Assembly (NCBI RefSeq): GCF_015163715.1
Contig: NZ_JADDUM010000195.1
Location: 1-42,511 of the forward strand
Direction of reading: 5' to 3'
Source: Pseudomonas cyclaminis
Lineage (GTDB): Bacteria; Pseudomonadota; Gammaproteobacteria; Pseudomonadales; Pseudomonadaceae
Length of the DNA: 42,511 bases
Shown here: positions 1 to 9,639 of the stretch, piece after piece
Layout of the letters: every line of letters begins with the position of its first letter
How positions within the stretch are numbered: position 1 is the first letter of the stretch
Notes under the pieces: generated by a model
Databases searched by the model: none
Seen by the model: the letters and a program-made list of their open reading frames with translations, nothing else
What the model was told of the DNA's origin: nothing
Program-made: the position numbers and the translations under genes

Positions 1-12
1 CCCCTCCCACAT
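1..12. repeat. Truncated REP element at window edge
   Basis: The first 12 bases match the outer end of the REP half-sites found at 30980-31070 (CCCCTCCCACAT). The rest of the element lies outside the window. Confidence 0.5.
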
Positions 13-134
13 GTAGATTTGTGTCGGATTCAGGATTGTGTGTGGTGCAGTTATAAGCTGCCGATATGTAACTTTTTGTCATGCATGCGCCTGATTAAAC
101 TGCTCGGGTATTTCTAGTCCCGAGTTACCTGTTC

Positions 135-1670
135 ATGACTTCCCTCGCTGCCCCCACCCTTGCGGCCGCAGCCAGACCCATCGCCATCACCCCGCCCGTG
201 TTCGGCCCGCGCATCATCATCGGCCTGGTCGGGGTGTTGCTGGCGGTGCTGGTGTCCGGCCTCAACGAGATGGTCACCAAGGTGGCCCTCGCCGATATCC
301 GTGGTGCGCTGTACATCGGTTTTGATGAAGGCACCTGGCTGGTCGCGGCCTACACTGCCACCTCGGTCGCGGCCATGGCCTTTGCGCCCTGGTGCTCGGT
401 GACGTTTTCCCTGCGCCGCTTCACCCTCTGCGCCATTGGCCTGTTCACTGTGCTCGGCATCTTGTGCCCGTTCGCGCCGAACTATGAAAGCCTGTTGCTG
501 CTGCGCACCGTGCAAGGCCTGGCCGGTGGCGCGTTGCCACCGATGCTGATGACTGTGGCGCTGCGCTTCCTGCCGGCCAACGTCAAGTTGTATGGCCTGG
601 CCGGCTACGCGCTCACTGCCACCTTCGGCCCAAGCCTCGGCACACCGCTGGCGGCGCTGTGGACCGAATACGTCGGCTGGCAGTGGGCGTTCTGGCAGAT
701 CGTCGGGCCGTGCCTGCTGGCGATGGCCGCCGTGGCCTACGGCCTGCCTCAGGACCCGCTGCGCCTGGAACGTTTCAAGCAGTTCAACTGGCGCGGCCTG
801 CTGCTGGGTTTCCCGGCGATCTGCATGCTGGTGATCGGCATCCTGCAAGGCAACCGCCTGGACTGGTTCGAGTCGGGCCTGATCACCTTTTTGCTGAGTG
901 GCGGCAGCGTGTTGCTGGTGCTGTTCATGCTCAATGAGTGGTCGCACCCGATACCGTTTTTCAAGTTGCAGATGCTCGGTCTGCGCAATTTGTCGTTTGC
1001 CCTGATCGTACTGGCGGGCGTGCTGATGGTGCTGACCTCGGTGATCATCATCCCGTCGAGTTTCCTCGCCCAGGTCCAGGGTTATCGACCGCTGCAAACC
1101 GCGCCGGTGATGCTGCTGATGGCGCTGCCGCAGTTGATCGCGCTGCCGCTGGTGGCCGCACTGTGCAACCTGCGCTGGGTCGATTGCCGCTGGGTGCTGG
1201 GGATCGGCTTGGGCATGCTGGTGCTGTGCTGCATCGGCAGCGCGCACCTCACCTCGGAATGGATTCGTGACGATTTCTACGGCCTGTACCTGCTGCAGAT
1301 CTTCGGCCAGCCCATGGCCGTGTTGCCGCTGCTGATGCTGTCCACCGGCAGTATTCAGCCACAGGACGGGCCGTTTGCCTCGGCCTGGTTCAACACCGTC
1401 AAAGGCCTTTCCGCCGTGGTTGCCACTGGCGTGTTGGACACGTTGACCACCCAGCGCCTGCACTTTCACTCGACCATGCTGGTGGACCGCCTGGGCAATT
1501 CGCCCCTGGCCGACGGCGATGCGCCGGGCCTCGCCCATCGGCTGCACGAGCAGGCCGTGGTGCTCACCTCTTCGGATCTCTATTACGTCATGGGCGGCGT
1601 CGCCGTGGCGTTGATCCTGCTGATTTTCTGGATGCCCACGCGGATCTTTCCGCCTCGCGCACCGACCTAG
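135..1670 (+). CDS. MFS drug transporter, DHA2 (EmrB-like) family
   Basis: A 511-aa inner membrane protein, predicted to be a proton-driven multidrug exporter with about 14 membrane segments, the usual size for DHA2/EmrB. After a short polar N-terminus the first helix begins near residue 27. Family-type motifs are visible: QGLAGGALPP near residue 130 and the antiporter-type GPSLGTPLAAL near residue 165. It is the first gene of a three-gene unit; an EmrA-like adaptor follows 15 bp later and an outer membrane channel after that, so the product should work as a tripartite pump spanning both membranes. The ATG at 135 is the first reasonable start, but its ribosome site is weak (a GAG about 10 bases upstream). 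No adjacent regulator is seen, and the substrate cannot be told from sequence. Confidence 0.9.
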   Translation: MTSLAAPTLAAAARPIAITPPVFGPRIIIGLVGVLLAVLVSGLNEMVTKVALADIRGALYIGFDEGTWLVAAYTATSVAAMAFAPWCSVTFSLRRFTLCAIGLFTVLGILCPFAPNYESLLLLRTVQGLAGGALPPMLMTVALRFLPANVKLYGLAGYALTATFGPSLGTPLAALWTEYVGWQWAFWQIVGPCLLAMAAVAYGLPQDPLRLERFKQFNWRGLLLGFPAICMLVIGILQGNRLDWFESGLITFLLSGGSVLLVLFMLNEWSHPIPFFKLQMLGLRNLSFALIVLAGVLMVLTSVIIIPSSFLAQVQGYRPLQTAPVMLLMALPQLIALPLVAALCNLRWVDCRWVLGIGLGMLVLCCIGSAHLTSEWIRDDFYGLYLLQIFGQPMAVLPLLMLSTGSIQPQDGPFASAWFNTVKGLSAVVATGVLDTLTTQRLHFHSTMLVDRLGNSPLADGDAPGLAHRLHEQAVVLTSSDLYYVMGGVAVALILLIFWMPTRIFPPRAPT

Positions 1671-1685
1671 CCACAAGGACTTTCC

Positions 1686-2744
1686 ATGAAACGCAAAGAC
1701 AAAATCGCCGTCTCCGTCATCACCGTATTTGCCGTCGGTGTGCTGGTGTACCTGGTCGCGCCTGGCTTGTGGGGCAGTAAGCACCAAAGCACCAACGACG
1801 CGTTCGTCGCCGCTGACTTCACCCTGGTCGCCCCGCGCGTGGCGGGTTTTATCAAGGAAGTGCTGGTGGAGGACAACCAGCGGGTCAAGGCCGGCCAACT
1901 GCTGGCGCTGATCGACGACCGTGATTTTCGCGCTGCAGCCCAGGCCGCTGATGCCGACACCTTGGTCGCCCAGGCCCAACTGAAAAACGCCACCGCCACC
2001 CTGGAGCGCCAAAGCTCGGTGATCGCCCAAGCCCAGGCCACCGTCGCCGCAGACCGCGCCGAAATGGCGTTCGCCGAACACGAACTGAACCGCTACAACC
2101 ACCTCGCTGGCGTGGGCGCCGGCACCGTGCAAAACGCCCAGCAAGCCAAGACCCGCATCGACCAGGCCACCGCACGCCTGGCCAATGCCACGGCGGTGCT
2201 GGCGGCCGAGCGCAAGCAGGTGGAGATTCTCACCGCCCAGCGCGATGCCGCCGAAGGCGGGCTCAAGCGCGCCCAGGCCGCGCTGGAAATGGCCAGCTAT
2301 CAGCTGTCCTACACGCGCATCGTGGCGCCGGTCGATGGCATGGTCGGCGAGCGCGCCGTGCGGGTCGGCGCCTATGTGACGCCGGGCAGCAAGATCCTCG
2401 CCGTGGTGCCGTTGGCCGAGGCCTACGTGGTGGCCAACTTCCAGGAAACCCAGCTCTCTCACATGCATGCCGGCCAAGCCGTGCAGGTGCGGGTCGACAG
2501 CCTCGACGGCGAGTTGCTCAACGGTCATCTGGAGAGCCTCGCCCCCGCGACTGGGGTGACCTTCGCCTCGGTCAAACCGGACAACGCCACGGGCAACTTC
2601 ACCAAGGTGGTGCAGCGCATCCCGGTCAAAATTGTGCTGGAACCCAACCAGCCGCTGACCGAGCGCCTGCGCGTCGGCATGTCCGTGGAGGCGAGCGTCG
2701 ACACCCAGCCTGTTGCCGTTCAGCGTGAGGTAGCGCAGCAATGA
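1686..2744 (+). CDS. HlyD/EmrA-family periplasmic adaptor
   Basis: A 352-aa membrane fusion protein that links the inner membrane MFS pump to the outer membrane channel. One membrane anchor lies at about residues 8-30. A first lipoyl-like half follows (VAPRVAGFIKEVLVEDNQ, KAGQLLALID), then a long Ala/Gln-rich coiled coil (about residues 75-205), then the second lipoyl half (IVAPVDGMVGERAVRVG) and a beta-barrel domain. The start has an AAGGAC-like ribosome site (1674-1681). Its stop overlaps the next start by four bases (ATGA), indicating translational coupling to the outer membrane factor. Confidence 0.92.
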   Translation: MKRKDKIAVSVITVFAVGVLVYLVAPGLWGSKHQSTNDAFVAADFTLVAPRVAGFIKEVLVEDNQRVKAGQLLALIDDRDFRAAAQAADADTLVAQAQLKNATATLERQSSVIAQAQATVAADRAEMAFAEHELNRYNHLAGVGAGTVQNAQQAKTRIDQATARLANATAVLAAERKQVEILTAQRDAAEGGLKRAQAALEMASYQLSYTRIVAPVDGMVGERAVRVGAYVTPGSKILAVVPLAEAYVVANFQETQLSHMHAGQAVQVRVDSLDGELLNGHLESLAPATGVTFASVKPDNATGNFTKVVQRIPVKIVLEPNQPLTERLRVGMSVEASVDTQPVAVQREVAQQ

Positions 2745-4186
2745 AACGCCTTGCCTGGCTCACCCTGAGTCTGATCAGCCTGAGCGCCTGCACCGTCGGC
2801 CCGGATTTCCAGCGCCCGCAAAGCCCTCAAGTGACGCAATGGAACGAGCCCCAAGGCCGCCAAGCCGACAGCCGCGCCATCAGCGACCCACTCCAGGAGC
2901 GCTGGTGGGACGTGTTCCACGACGCACAACTGTCGGCTCTCACGCGCCGTGCGCTCACCGACAACCTCGACCTGAAACTGGCCAGCAGCCGCCTGGAGCA
3001 AAGCCGCGCCGTGCGCCAGGTGACCACCGCCGAGCGTTACCCTGACGTTGATGCCACAGGGGCTTACCAGCGCAAACGCAATAGCGGCAAAGGCTTGAGC
3101 GACCCGTCCGGCGAAAACGGCCGTTCCGCCTTCAACCAGTGGGACGCAGGCTTCTCCGCCTCCTGGGAGCTGGACTTCTGGGGCCGCGTCAAACGCGAAA
3201 CCGAAGCCGCCGACGCCACCCTGCAAGTCGCCGAAAACGACCGGCGCGCCGTACTCTTATCGGTGCTGGCCGAGACCGCCCAGGACTACATCCAACTGCG
3301 CGGCGTGCAAAACACCCGTGCCGTCACCGAGCAAAACCTCGACGTTGCGCGCCACAGCCTCAAGCTCTCGCAACTGCGCCTGGCCGACGGCGTAGCGACT
3401 GATCTGGACGTGGCCGAAGCCGCTGCTCAAGTCGCCGCCATCGAAGCGCGCCTGCCGGATTTGCAGCAACGCCAGGACCAGTTGATCAACGCCCTGAGCC
3501 TGCTGATGGGCGAGCCGCCCCAAGCCCTGCATGCGCAGTTGTCCAAGGACGCCGCCGTGCCGCAGACCCAGCGCCAAGTCGCCATCGGCCTGCCGTCGCA
3601 GCTTGCCGAACGCCGCCCGGATATCCGTCAGGCCGAAGCCCGTTTGCACGCGGCCACCGCCAACATCGGTGTGGCCAAGGGTGATTTCTACCCGCGTATC
3701 ACCCTCTCCGGCAGCCTCGGTTCCCAGGCCATGCAGCTGTCGGATTTCGGCTCCTGGGGCTCCCGCGCCTTCGCCTTCGGCCCTCAGTTCAGCCTGCCGC
3801 TGTTCAATGGCGGGCGCTTGCAAGGCATGGTGAATCTGCGCGAAGCCCAGCAACAGGAAGCGGCCCTGGCCTACCAGCAAACCGTGCTGCGCGCCTGGCA
3901 TGAAATCGACGATCAACTGACCCGCTACAACGCCAGTCAACTGCGCCGCGACAGCCTGGCCGAAGCCGTGCGCCAGAACCAGATCGCCCTGATCACCGCA
4001 CAGCATCAGTACGTCGAAGGCGTGGCGGACTTCGTCAACGTGCTCACCGTGCAGAGCGCATTGCTGGCGACCCAGGAGCAATGGGTGGAAAGTTCTACCG
4101 GCGTGTCGTTGGCCATGGTGGGGTTGTACAAGGCGTTGGGTGGGGGCTGGGAGTCGGTGTATCCGTTGCACACCGCCGAGCGCTGA
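2741..4186 (+). CDS. Outer membrane efflux lipoprotein, NodT/OprM family
   Basis: A 481-aa TolC-like outer membrane factor. The N-terminus is a lipoprotein signal ending in the lipobox LSAC (Cys at residue 17), followed by TVGPDFQRP, the usual opening of NodT-family channels. Two repeated coiled-coil halves can be seen, the second introduced by LAERRPDIRQAEARL. The C-terminal LGGGWE segment is also typical. It forms the exit duct for the MFS/EmrA pair upstream (four-base overlap with the adaptor gene). Substrate unknown. Confidence 0.93.
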   Translation: MKRLAWLTLSLISLSACTVGPDFQRPQSPQVTQWNEPQGRQADSRAISDPLQERWWDVFHDAQLSALTRRALTDNLDLKLASSRLEQSRAVRQVTTAERYPDVDATGAYQRKRNSGKGLSDPSGENGRSAFNQWDAGFSASWELDFWGRVKRETEAADATLQVAENDRRAVLLSVLAETAQDYIQLRGVQNTRAVTEQNLDVARHSLKLSQLRLADGVATDLDVAEAAAQVAAIEARLPDLQQRQDQLINALSLLMGEPPQALHAQLSKDAAVPQTQRQVAIGLPSQLAERRPDIRQAEARLHAATANIGVAKGDFYPRITLSGSLGSQAMQLSDFGSWGSRAFAFGPQFSLPLFNGGRLQGMVNLREAQQQEAALAYQQTVLRAWHEIDDQLTRYNASQLRRDSLAEAVRQNQIALITAQHQYVEGVADFVNVLTVQSALLATQEQWVESSTGVSLAMVGLYKALGGGWESVYPLHTAER

Positions 4187-4221
4187 GCAACAAAGAGCTT
4201 TGTCAGTCGCGAAATAAGATG

Positions 4222-4241
4222 TAATGATAATTGCTCTCAAT
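4222..4241 (+). promoter_or_regulatory. Candidate Fur box upstream of the ECF sigma gene
   Basis: The stretch TAATGATAATTGCTCTCAAT resembles the Fur consensus GATAATGATAATCATTATC, above all in its TGATAATTG left half, and lies about 20 bases upstream of the preferred sigma-factor start. Fur control of FecI-type sigma genes is well established. Placing a Fur site here argues against the more upstream ATG at 4224 as the translation start. Confidence 0.6.
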
Positions 4242-4259
4242 AACTTATCTGAGCGTTTC

Positions 4260-4769
4260 ATGGGCATCGCGACTGACGGCCAGCAACAGCTTCACCTCCT
4301 GTACCGCGACCATCACGGCTGGCTGCAAGGCTGGTTGCGCAAGCGCCTGGGTGATCGTGAGCATGCGGCGGACGTGGCCCAGGACACGTTCCTGCGCCTG
4401 TTGGTGTCCGGTCGCTTTCCCGGCGACAAGGAAAGCCGCAGCTACCTAGTGCAAATTGCCCGTAACTTGGTGATCGACCAATGGCGACGGCTGCGCATTG
4501 AGCGCGCCTACCTGGAAAGCATCGCGCACCTGCCCGAGCCCGAGTCGCCGTCCCTGGAAACACGTGCGCTGATCCTCGAAACCTTGATGCAGATCGACGC
4601 CATGCTCGACCGCATGCCCGACAACGTGCGCCGTGCCTTCCTGCTGTCGCAATTCGAAGGGCTGAGCTACGCACAGATCGCAGAACGCTTGGGAGTCACC
4701 GTCAGTTCGGTGCAGAAGTACATGACCCGCGCCATCGTCGCCTGCTACCAGGTGGTCTACGAAGAATGA
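4260..4769 (+). CDS. ECF sigma factor, FecI-like
   Basis: A 169-aa ECF sigma factor of the iron-starvation type that would direct RNA polymerase to the adjacent TonB receptor gene when its siderophore is present. Region 2 is seen as EHAADVAQDTFLRLL followed by SYLVQIARNLVIDQWRR. Region 4 is seen as MPDNVRRAFLLSQFEGLSYAQIAERLGVT...VQKYMTRA. An in-frame ATG at 4224 would add 12 residues, but it lies in the candidate Fur box; the ATG at 4260 gives the usual FecI length and begins MGIATDGQQQL. The stop overlaps the FecR start (ATGA). Confidence 0.92.
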   Translation: MGIATDGQQQLHLLYRDHHGWLQGWLRKRLGDREHAADVAQDTFLRLLVSGRFPGDKESRSYLVQIARNLVIDQWRRLRIERAYLESIAHLPEPESPSLETRALILETLMQIDAMLDRMPDNVRRAFLLSQFEGLSYAQIAERLGVTVSSVQKYMTRAIVACYQVVYEE

Positions 4770-5715
4770 AACAAGACGCGCCCATCGCGCCGGCCATCGT
4801 CGAGCAAGCCAGTGAGTGGTTGATGCTGCAATGGGGCGGTGAGTTGCAAGGCGATCAACGCCAGGCCTTTGCCCGGTGGCAGGCCGCAGACCCGGAACAC
4901 CGGCGTGCCTGGCAGCGCTTGCAGCAGTTGCAGCACACCCTCGGCGGTGTACCCACCCACAGTGCCCAAGCGGTGCTGCGCGACACCCCGGACACCCAGC
5001 GCCGCGCCGCGCTCAAGCTGCTCGGCTTGCTGCTGGTGGCCGGTGGCAGCGGCGTTCTGGTGCAGCGCAGCGAACCCTGGCAAGCGGTGTTTGCCGAGTA
5101 CCGCACGCGCACTGGCGAGATCCGCCACGTCACCCTCAGTGACGGCACGCGCCTGGACCTTAACAGCGACAGCGCCGTGGACCTGCGCTTCAGTGCCAGC
5201 GAGCGGCGTATCCGCCTGGTGCGTGGTGAGATCCTCTTGACCAGCGGCCACGACCCTTCTCGCCCGCTGATCGTCGAAACCCCAGCCGGGGATGTGCAAG
5301 CGCTGGGCACCCGTTTTGCCGTGCGCGAACTGCCCGACGCAGTCGCGTCGACCTTTACGAAGGCCGCGTGCGGGTCAGCCCGTTGCACGGCACCGCCGTG
5401 CAGATGCAGGCCGGTGATAGCCTGTGGTTCAACGCCGGCCAAAGCTCCGCATTGCCTGGGTTGAGTGCCAATAGCAGCAGTTGGACCGAGCATCGCCTGA
5501 TCGCCGAGCGCCAGCCGCTGGGCGAGTTTGTCGCGCAATTGAGTCGCTATCGGCCTGGGCTGTTGCGCTGTGATCATGCGGTGGCGGGGCTGTTGCTCAC
5601 CGGCGTGTTTCCGCTGGATAACACCGACGCGATCCTCGCGGCCCTGGAGCGCTCACTGCCGGTGCAGGTGCAGGCGGTGACGCGCTACTGGGTGACGATC
5701 AAGGCGCGGGTCTGA
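4766..5715 (+). CDS. FecR-family anti-sigma regulator (one frameshift)
   Basis: An inner membrane sigma regulator that relays the receptor's signal to the FecI-like factor. The N-terminal cytoplasmic part has the DUF4880-like stretch [24 protein letters not shown], a single membrane helix lies around residues 88-102 ([14 protein letters not shown]), and the periplasmic FecR domain starts at [27 protein letters not shown]. The reading frame breaks near 5339: upstream reads RELPDA, while continuation in another frame reads [17 protein letters not shown] to a stop at 5713-5715. Restoring one base gives about 316 aa, the normal FecR length. All conserved parts are present on both sides, so a sequence error is more likely than decay, but a true null mutation would disturb signalling. 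Confidence 0.82.
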
Positions 5716-5807
5716 AAATATTTTCATCAGTGCTTGTCGGTTTCGGCTGCCCGCTCGGGATACCTCTTGAAAGCCAATCAAGAAGCGATCTCACGGGGAG
5801 TCCTGCA

Positions 5808-8261
5808 ATGCCGCACCACCCAGTCCAACCCTTGGCCCGCGCGCTGCGCCGTGGCTTGTTTGTCAGCCTTTTGGCGACGGTGCCTGTGGTGCCGAGCTTT
5901 GTTCAAGCGCAAGAAAGCGCCGAAGCGCAGCGCGCCTATAACATTCCGGCGGGTAGCCTCGACCAGGCACTGAATCGATTTGCCAGCGCGTCGGGCATTT
6001 TGCTGTCGGTCGACGCCACGCTCACCGAAGGCAAGCGTACTGCGGGTCTGCAGGGCCGTTATGCGGTTGGGGCGGGATTGGAGCAACTGCTGGCCGGCAG
6101 CGGGGTGGCCGCCGTGCAATCCCAGGGCAGTTGGTCGTTGCAGGCGAGTTCTGCGGGCGGCCCGTTGCAGTTGGGCGCCACGCAGATCAGTGGTCAGCAG
6201 GGGCAGGAAAGCGCCTGGGGCCCGGTGGACGGGATTGTCGCCAAGCGCAGTGCATCCGGCAGCAAGACCGATTCGGCACTGGTGGAGATCCCGCAGACGA
6301 TCAACGTGATCACCGCGGCGGAGATCAAGGCCCGTGGCGCCCAGAGCGTCACCCAGGCGCTGCTCTACACCCCCGGCATGAGCGCCGGCGGCTTCGCTGA
6401 CCGGGTCAAATTGTTTGACGAACCCACCTCGCGGGGTTTCTCGCCCACGCCGCTGTACCTCGACGGTTTGCACCTGCCCTACGGCGGCGGCAGCACCGGC
6501 GGTGCATTGCAGATCGAACCCTACTCACTGGAGCGCATTGAAGTGCTCAAGGGCCCGGCGTCGGTGCTGTACGGGCAGAACCAGCCGGGCGGTATCGTCA
6601 ATATGGTGAGCAAGCGGCCCAGCGAAACCCCCGTGCATCAGGTGGTGCTGGAAGCGGGCACCTACGAACACAAAAGCGCCGCCATCGACCTCAGTGGTCC
6701 GCTGGATGAGCAGGGGCAATTTCTCTACCGCCTGACCGGCCTGGCCAATGATGGGCAGGACGAGATCAACTACGTCGAAAACAAACGCCAGTTCATCGCC
6801 CCCAGCGTTACCTGGCAGCCCAACGACGACACCCGCCTGACCGTCTTCGCCCAGTACCAGAAAGACAAAGGCGTGCCCGAAGCCCAAGGCCTGCCGGCGT
6901 CCGGCACCCTCTGGGCCAACCCCAACGGCAAGATCAAGCGCGACCTGTTTATCGGCGAGCCGGGTGTCAACCAGTACAACCGCGAGCAATACGTACTGGG
7001 CTACGAGCTTTCCCATCGACTCAACGACACTTGGACCCTCAAGCAAAACGCCCGCTACGCCGAGGTCGACGATCGCTACACCGCGCCGCTGCACGGCTAT
7101 CGTTTCGTTGCCAACCCGGCCACCGGCGTGCAAGACCAACGCTACCTGCAACGCTTCGGCGTGGACTGGTCGCAAACCAACAAAGTGTTCGGCGTGGACA
7201 GCATCGCCCAGGCCGAATTCGCCACCGGCGCGCTGGACCACACCCTGATTGTCGGCCTGGATTACTACCACTCCAACTCCCAGTTCCTCGGCCTTTACGA
7301 CCGAAACCCGCCGATCATCGACCTGTTCAAACCGGTCTACGGCCAGCGGATGAACTTCGGTCAGCCGTATCGCTGGGACCGCACCATCACCCAGACAGGC
7401 CTGTACGTGCAGGATCAGATCAAACTGGATAAATGGGCGTTGGTGCTCGGTGGTCGTTACGACTGGGCCAATGTGGTGAACAAGGAACCGATCCAGAACA
7501 GCCGCTTCGCCAGCAAGGACCAAGCCTTCACAGGTCGTGCCGGGTTGGTCTACCTGTTCGATAACGGCGTGGCGCCCTTCGTCAGCTACACCGAATCGTT
7601 CTTGCCGCTGGCCGGCACCAGTATCGATAAAAAACCGTTCGAGCCGTCCACCGGCAACCAATACGAAGTGGGCGTGAAGTACCAACCGCCCGGCCAGAAG
7701 AGTTCCGTCCAGGTCTCGGTCTACCAACTGGACCAGGAAAACGTGCTGACCACCAACCCGGTAGATACCACCTACAGCACCCAAAGTGGCGCGATGCGTT
7801 CGCGGGGTGTCGAGCTGGAAGCCAAGGCCTCTCTCAGCGATGCGTGGGACGTGGTGGCCTCGGCCTCGCGCAACGACGTCAAGTACACCAAGGACAATGA
7901 CGGCCGCGAAGGTCGCCACCCGGCCGGCATCTCACCGCTCACCGCCTCGATGTGGGTCAACTACACCGTGCTCGGCGACACCCCGTTGGCCGGCCTCGGC
8001 GCAGGCCTGGGCGTGCGCTATGCCCGTCAAAGCCTGGGTGACTATTACGCAGGTGCTTTCACCGTGCCGTCCTACAGTGTCTATGACGCCAGCCTGAGCT
8101 ACGACCTGGGCCGCTCGGCGCTGAAACTCAAGGGCGTGAAGCTGGCGATGAACGTGCAGAACCTCACCAACAAGACCTATGTGTCGCAATGCACCAGTGA
8201 TTTGGATTGTTACTACGGGGAAGGGCGCACAGTGGTGTCGAGTTTGACCTACAACTGGTGA
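5808..8261 (+). CDS. TonB-dependent siderophore receptor with signalling domain
   Basis: An 817-aa outer membrane receptor that imports a ferric siderophore using TonB energy. A cleavable signal peptide ends near residue 33 (VQAQE). It is followed by an STN signalling domain ([22 protein letters not shown]...), the part that touches FecR in the periplasm. The plug follows ([21 protein letters not shown], then [22 protein letters not shown]), then the 22-strand barrel ending in an aromatic residue (SSLTYNW). The start at 5808 is preferred because of a GGGGAG ribosome site seven bases upstream and a proper signal sequence. Together with the sigma/FecR pair it forms a cell-surface signalling unit. 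The plug resembles hydroxamate (ferrichrome/ferrioxamine) receptors, but the ligand is not certain. Confidence 0.93.
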   Translation: MPHHPVQPLARALRRGLFVSLLATVPVVPSFVQAQESAEAQRAYNIPAGSLDQALNRFASASGILLSVDATLTEGKRTAGLQGRYAVGAGLEQLLAGSGVAAVQSQGSWSLQASSAGGPLQLGATQISGQQGQESAWGPVDGIVAKRSASGSKTDSALVEIPQTINVITAAEIKARGAQSVTQALLYTPGMSAGGFADRVKLFDEPTSRGFSPTPLYLDGLHLPYGGGSTGGALQIEPYSLERIEVLKGPASVLYGQNQPGGIVNMVSKRPSETPVHQVVLEAGTYEHKSAAIDLSGPLDEQGQFLYRLTGLANDGQDEINYVENKRQFIAPSVTWQPNDDTRLTVFAQYQKDKGVPEAQGLPASGTLWANPNGKIKRDLFIGEPGVNQYNREQYVLGYELSHRLNDTWTLKQNARYAEVDDRYTAPLHGYRFVANPATGVQDQRYLQRFGVDWSQTNKVFGVDSIAQAEFATGALDHTLIVGLDYYHSNSQFLGLYDRNPPIIDLFKPVYGQRMNFGQPYRWDRTITQTGLYVQDQIKLDKWALVLGGRYDWANVVNKEPIQNSRFASKDQAFTGRAGLVYLFDNGVAPFVSYTESFLPLAGTSIDKKPFEPSTGNQYEVGVKYQPPGQKSSVQVSVYQLDQENVLTTNPVDTTYSTQSGAMRSRGVELEAKASLSDAWDVVASASRNDVKYTKDNDGREGRHPAGISPLTASMWVNYTVLGDTPLAGLGAGLGVRYARQSLGDYYAGAFTVPSYSVYDASLSYDLGRSALKLKGVKLAMNVQNLTNKTYVSQCTSDLDCYYGEGRTVVSSLTYNW

Positions 8262-8266
8262 GCCTT

Positions 8267-8938
8267 TCAGATGTGTATCAGCAAACAGGTCACATCGTCT
8301 TCAGTCGGGTAGGCGTCGAGAGATCGCGCGGCAATGACGGCTAATTGGCTTTCGGGTGAGAGCTCTGCCCAGAAACCGTCTGTTGCCAGAACCCATAATG
8401 TATCTGGGGTTACTGGCAACGATTGAACGCGGGGCTCGTGGCTCCTACGATGACTCATGCAGTTGAGTAGTTGTTTACGGGCCGGACTGCTGGCAATTAG
8501 CGAGTGGCTCAGATCGCCTTTCCAGTTGGGGCCGCAGTGTGGCGAGCTGAGCCAGGTCACGGGCTGATTTTTTTCCAGATGCCCCAGGCAGCAATCGCCA
8601 GCATGAATAGTGATTGCGGTCTGTCCAAGAACCAGCAATGCAAGGTAGCTGGTGGAAGCGAATGGGAAGTCGGGGCATAGGTTTGAGTGCACGTCATTGA
8701 ATGAAGTGAGCGTCAGCTTCAGCGCCTCATCGAGCGAACATACTTCAGTTGGCTGTGCATGGGCGAACGCATCGAGCACATGTTGAATCATGGCTTTCGC
8801 CAGTTGACCGCTTCCGGGTTTAGACGTCCCATCGGCGATGACATAGAGCTGGGCGCCAGCATTGTGCGCCCAGCCGCTGAAGTCACGGTTTTCTGCTCTA
8901 TGAGTTCCTTTGCGGCTAAGGCTCAGGCGCAGGATCAA
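8267..8938 (-). CDS. PP2C-family serine/threonine phosphatase-like protein
   Basis: A 223-aa single-domain protein with the acidic motifs of PP2C metal-dependent phosphatases: ENRD (D19), VIADGTS (D36), an AxTSYLALLV strand, HAGDCCLG, LATDGFW (D187) and DDVT (D214/D215). All metal-binding aspartates expected for activity are present, so it could dephosphorylate a protein or another phosphorylated substrate. Translation probably starts at a TTG (8936-8938) that overlaps the upstream stop (TTGA) and has a good GGAGGG ribosome site seven bases before it. It is the last gene of a three-gene unit and ends five bases from the convergent receptor gene. Base composition is lower in GC than its neighbours. 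Substrate unknown. Confidence 0.75.
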   Translation of the reverse strand: MILRLSLSRKGTHRAENRDFSGWAHNAGAQLYVIADGTSKPGSGQLAKAMIQHVLDAFAHAQPTEVCSLDEALKLTLTSFNDVHSNLCPDFPFASTSYLALLVLGQTAITIHAGDCCLGHLEKNQPVTWLSSPHCGPNWKGDLSHSLIASSPARKQLLNCMSHRRSHEPRVQSLPVTPDTLWVLATDGFWAELSPESQLAVIAARSLDAYPTEDDVTCLLIHI

Positions 8939-9639
8939 GCGCTCCCTCCTGCATCAATCAATGCAGTGAGGCGGCTGTAAATCAAGGCCTCGCGATCGGG
9001 GTCTTGGGCTGTGCTTTGGATTACGTCTTGAAACGCCGTCAATTTGAGCAGCGCCGACAGTTGATCGCTCACGAAGCGTTGCAGTCCGACAGGCGCCTGT
9101 TCTAGTTCTGCGGTCAGCTCCTCCCGGCCGTCCAGTAAAGCAATGATGTCTTCAATGTCGTTGGACATCAGGACGTCGCCGTTACCCCTTCCTTGATACG
9201 CCTGTAGTTTTGCGGCGAGAAACCAGGGGGCGGCAAATACTTTGATGCGGGTGCCATTGGGCAACGCATAATCAATGGCGTTTTCCAGTCCACCGACAAA
9301 CCAAGTATTAGAGAAACCCAGTACTTTCTCATCGGTGGGCATGAAGTCGACTTTCAATTCACCCAAGCGCAAGCGACATGTAACCGTATCCTGGCCTGTG
9401 TTTTTGAATCCCTTGGTCTTGAGAGTTTCCTCCAGTCGGTACCAGGCTGCGGTGCTTGTCAGGTGGATGACTAAGTCCACGTCATCGGTGCCACGAATGG
9501 ACTCCTGAGTGTATTCGTCGGTGATCAGCAGAACTGTCGTGCATCCACCCACGAAAGCCACTTGCCGCCGCAGCTCCGCCCCCAGCGCATCGGCGACTTC
9601 CTCAAGCATTTGCAGCATCATTGCCCGGGCGTAGTTCAC
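8935..9639 (-). CDS. AbiEii-like nucleotidyltransferase
   Basis: A 234-aa protein with the DNA polymerase beta-type nucleotidyltransferase signature: FVGGCTTVLL (GG at residues 31-32), RGTDDVDLVI (D53 and D55) and a third acidic residue in LKVDFMP (D98). These resemble the AbiEii/MNT group, whose studied members transfer nucleotides to tRNA or proteins in toxin or defence systems. The likely start is the GTG at 9637-9639, overlapping the upstream stop (GTGA) with a GAGGGAG ribosome site eight bases away; a GTG nine bases further upstream is possible. It is coupled both to the winged-helix gene before it and to the phosphatase after it. Its role is inferred only from family. Confidence 0.75.
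   Translation of the reverse strand: MNYARAMMLQMLEEVADALGAELRRQVAFVGGCTTVLLITDEYTQESIRGTDDVDLVIHLTSTAAWYRLEETLKTKGFKNTGQDTVTCRLRLGELKVDFMPTDEKVLGFSNTWFVGGLENAIDYALPNGTRIKVFAAPWFLAAKLQAYQGRGNGDVLMSNDIEDIIALLDGREELTAELEQAPVGLQRFVSDQLSALLKLTAFQDVIQSTAQDPDREALIYSRLTALIDAGGSA

Noticed and set aside
114..2741. An 875-codon open frame on the minus strand opposite the efflux operon
   Set aside because: It is antisense to two clear transporter genes; its translation is rich in His, Gln, Gly and Arg with no domain, as is usual for shadow frames in high-GC DNA.
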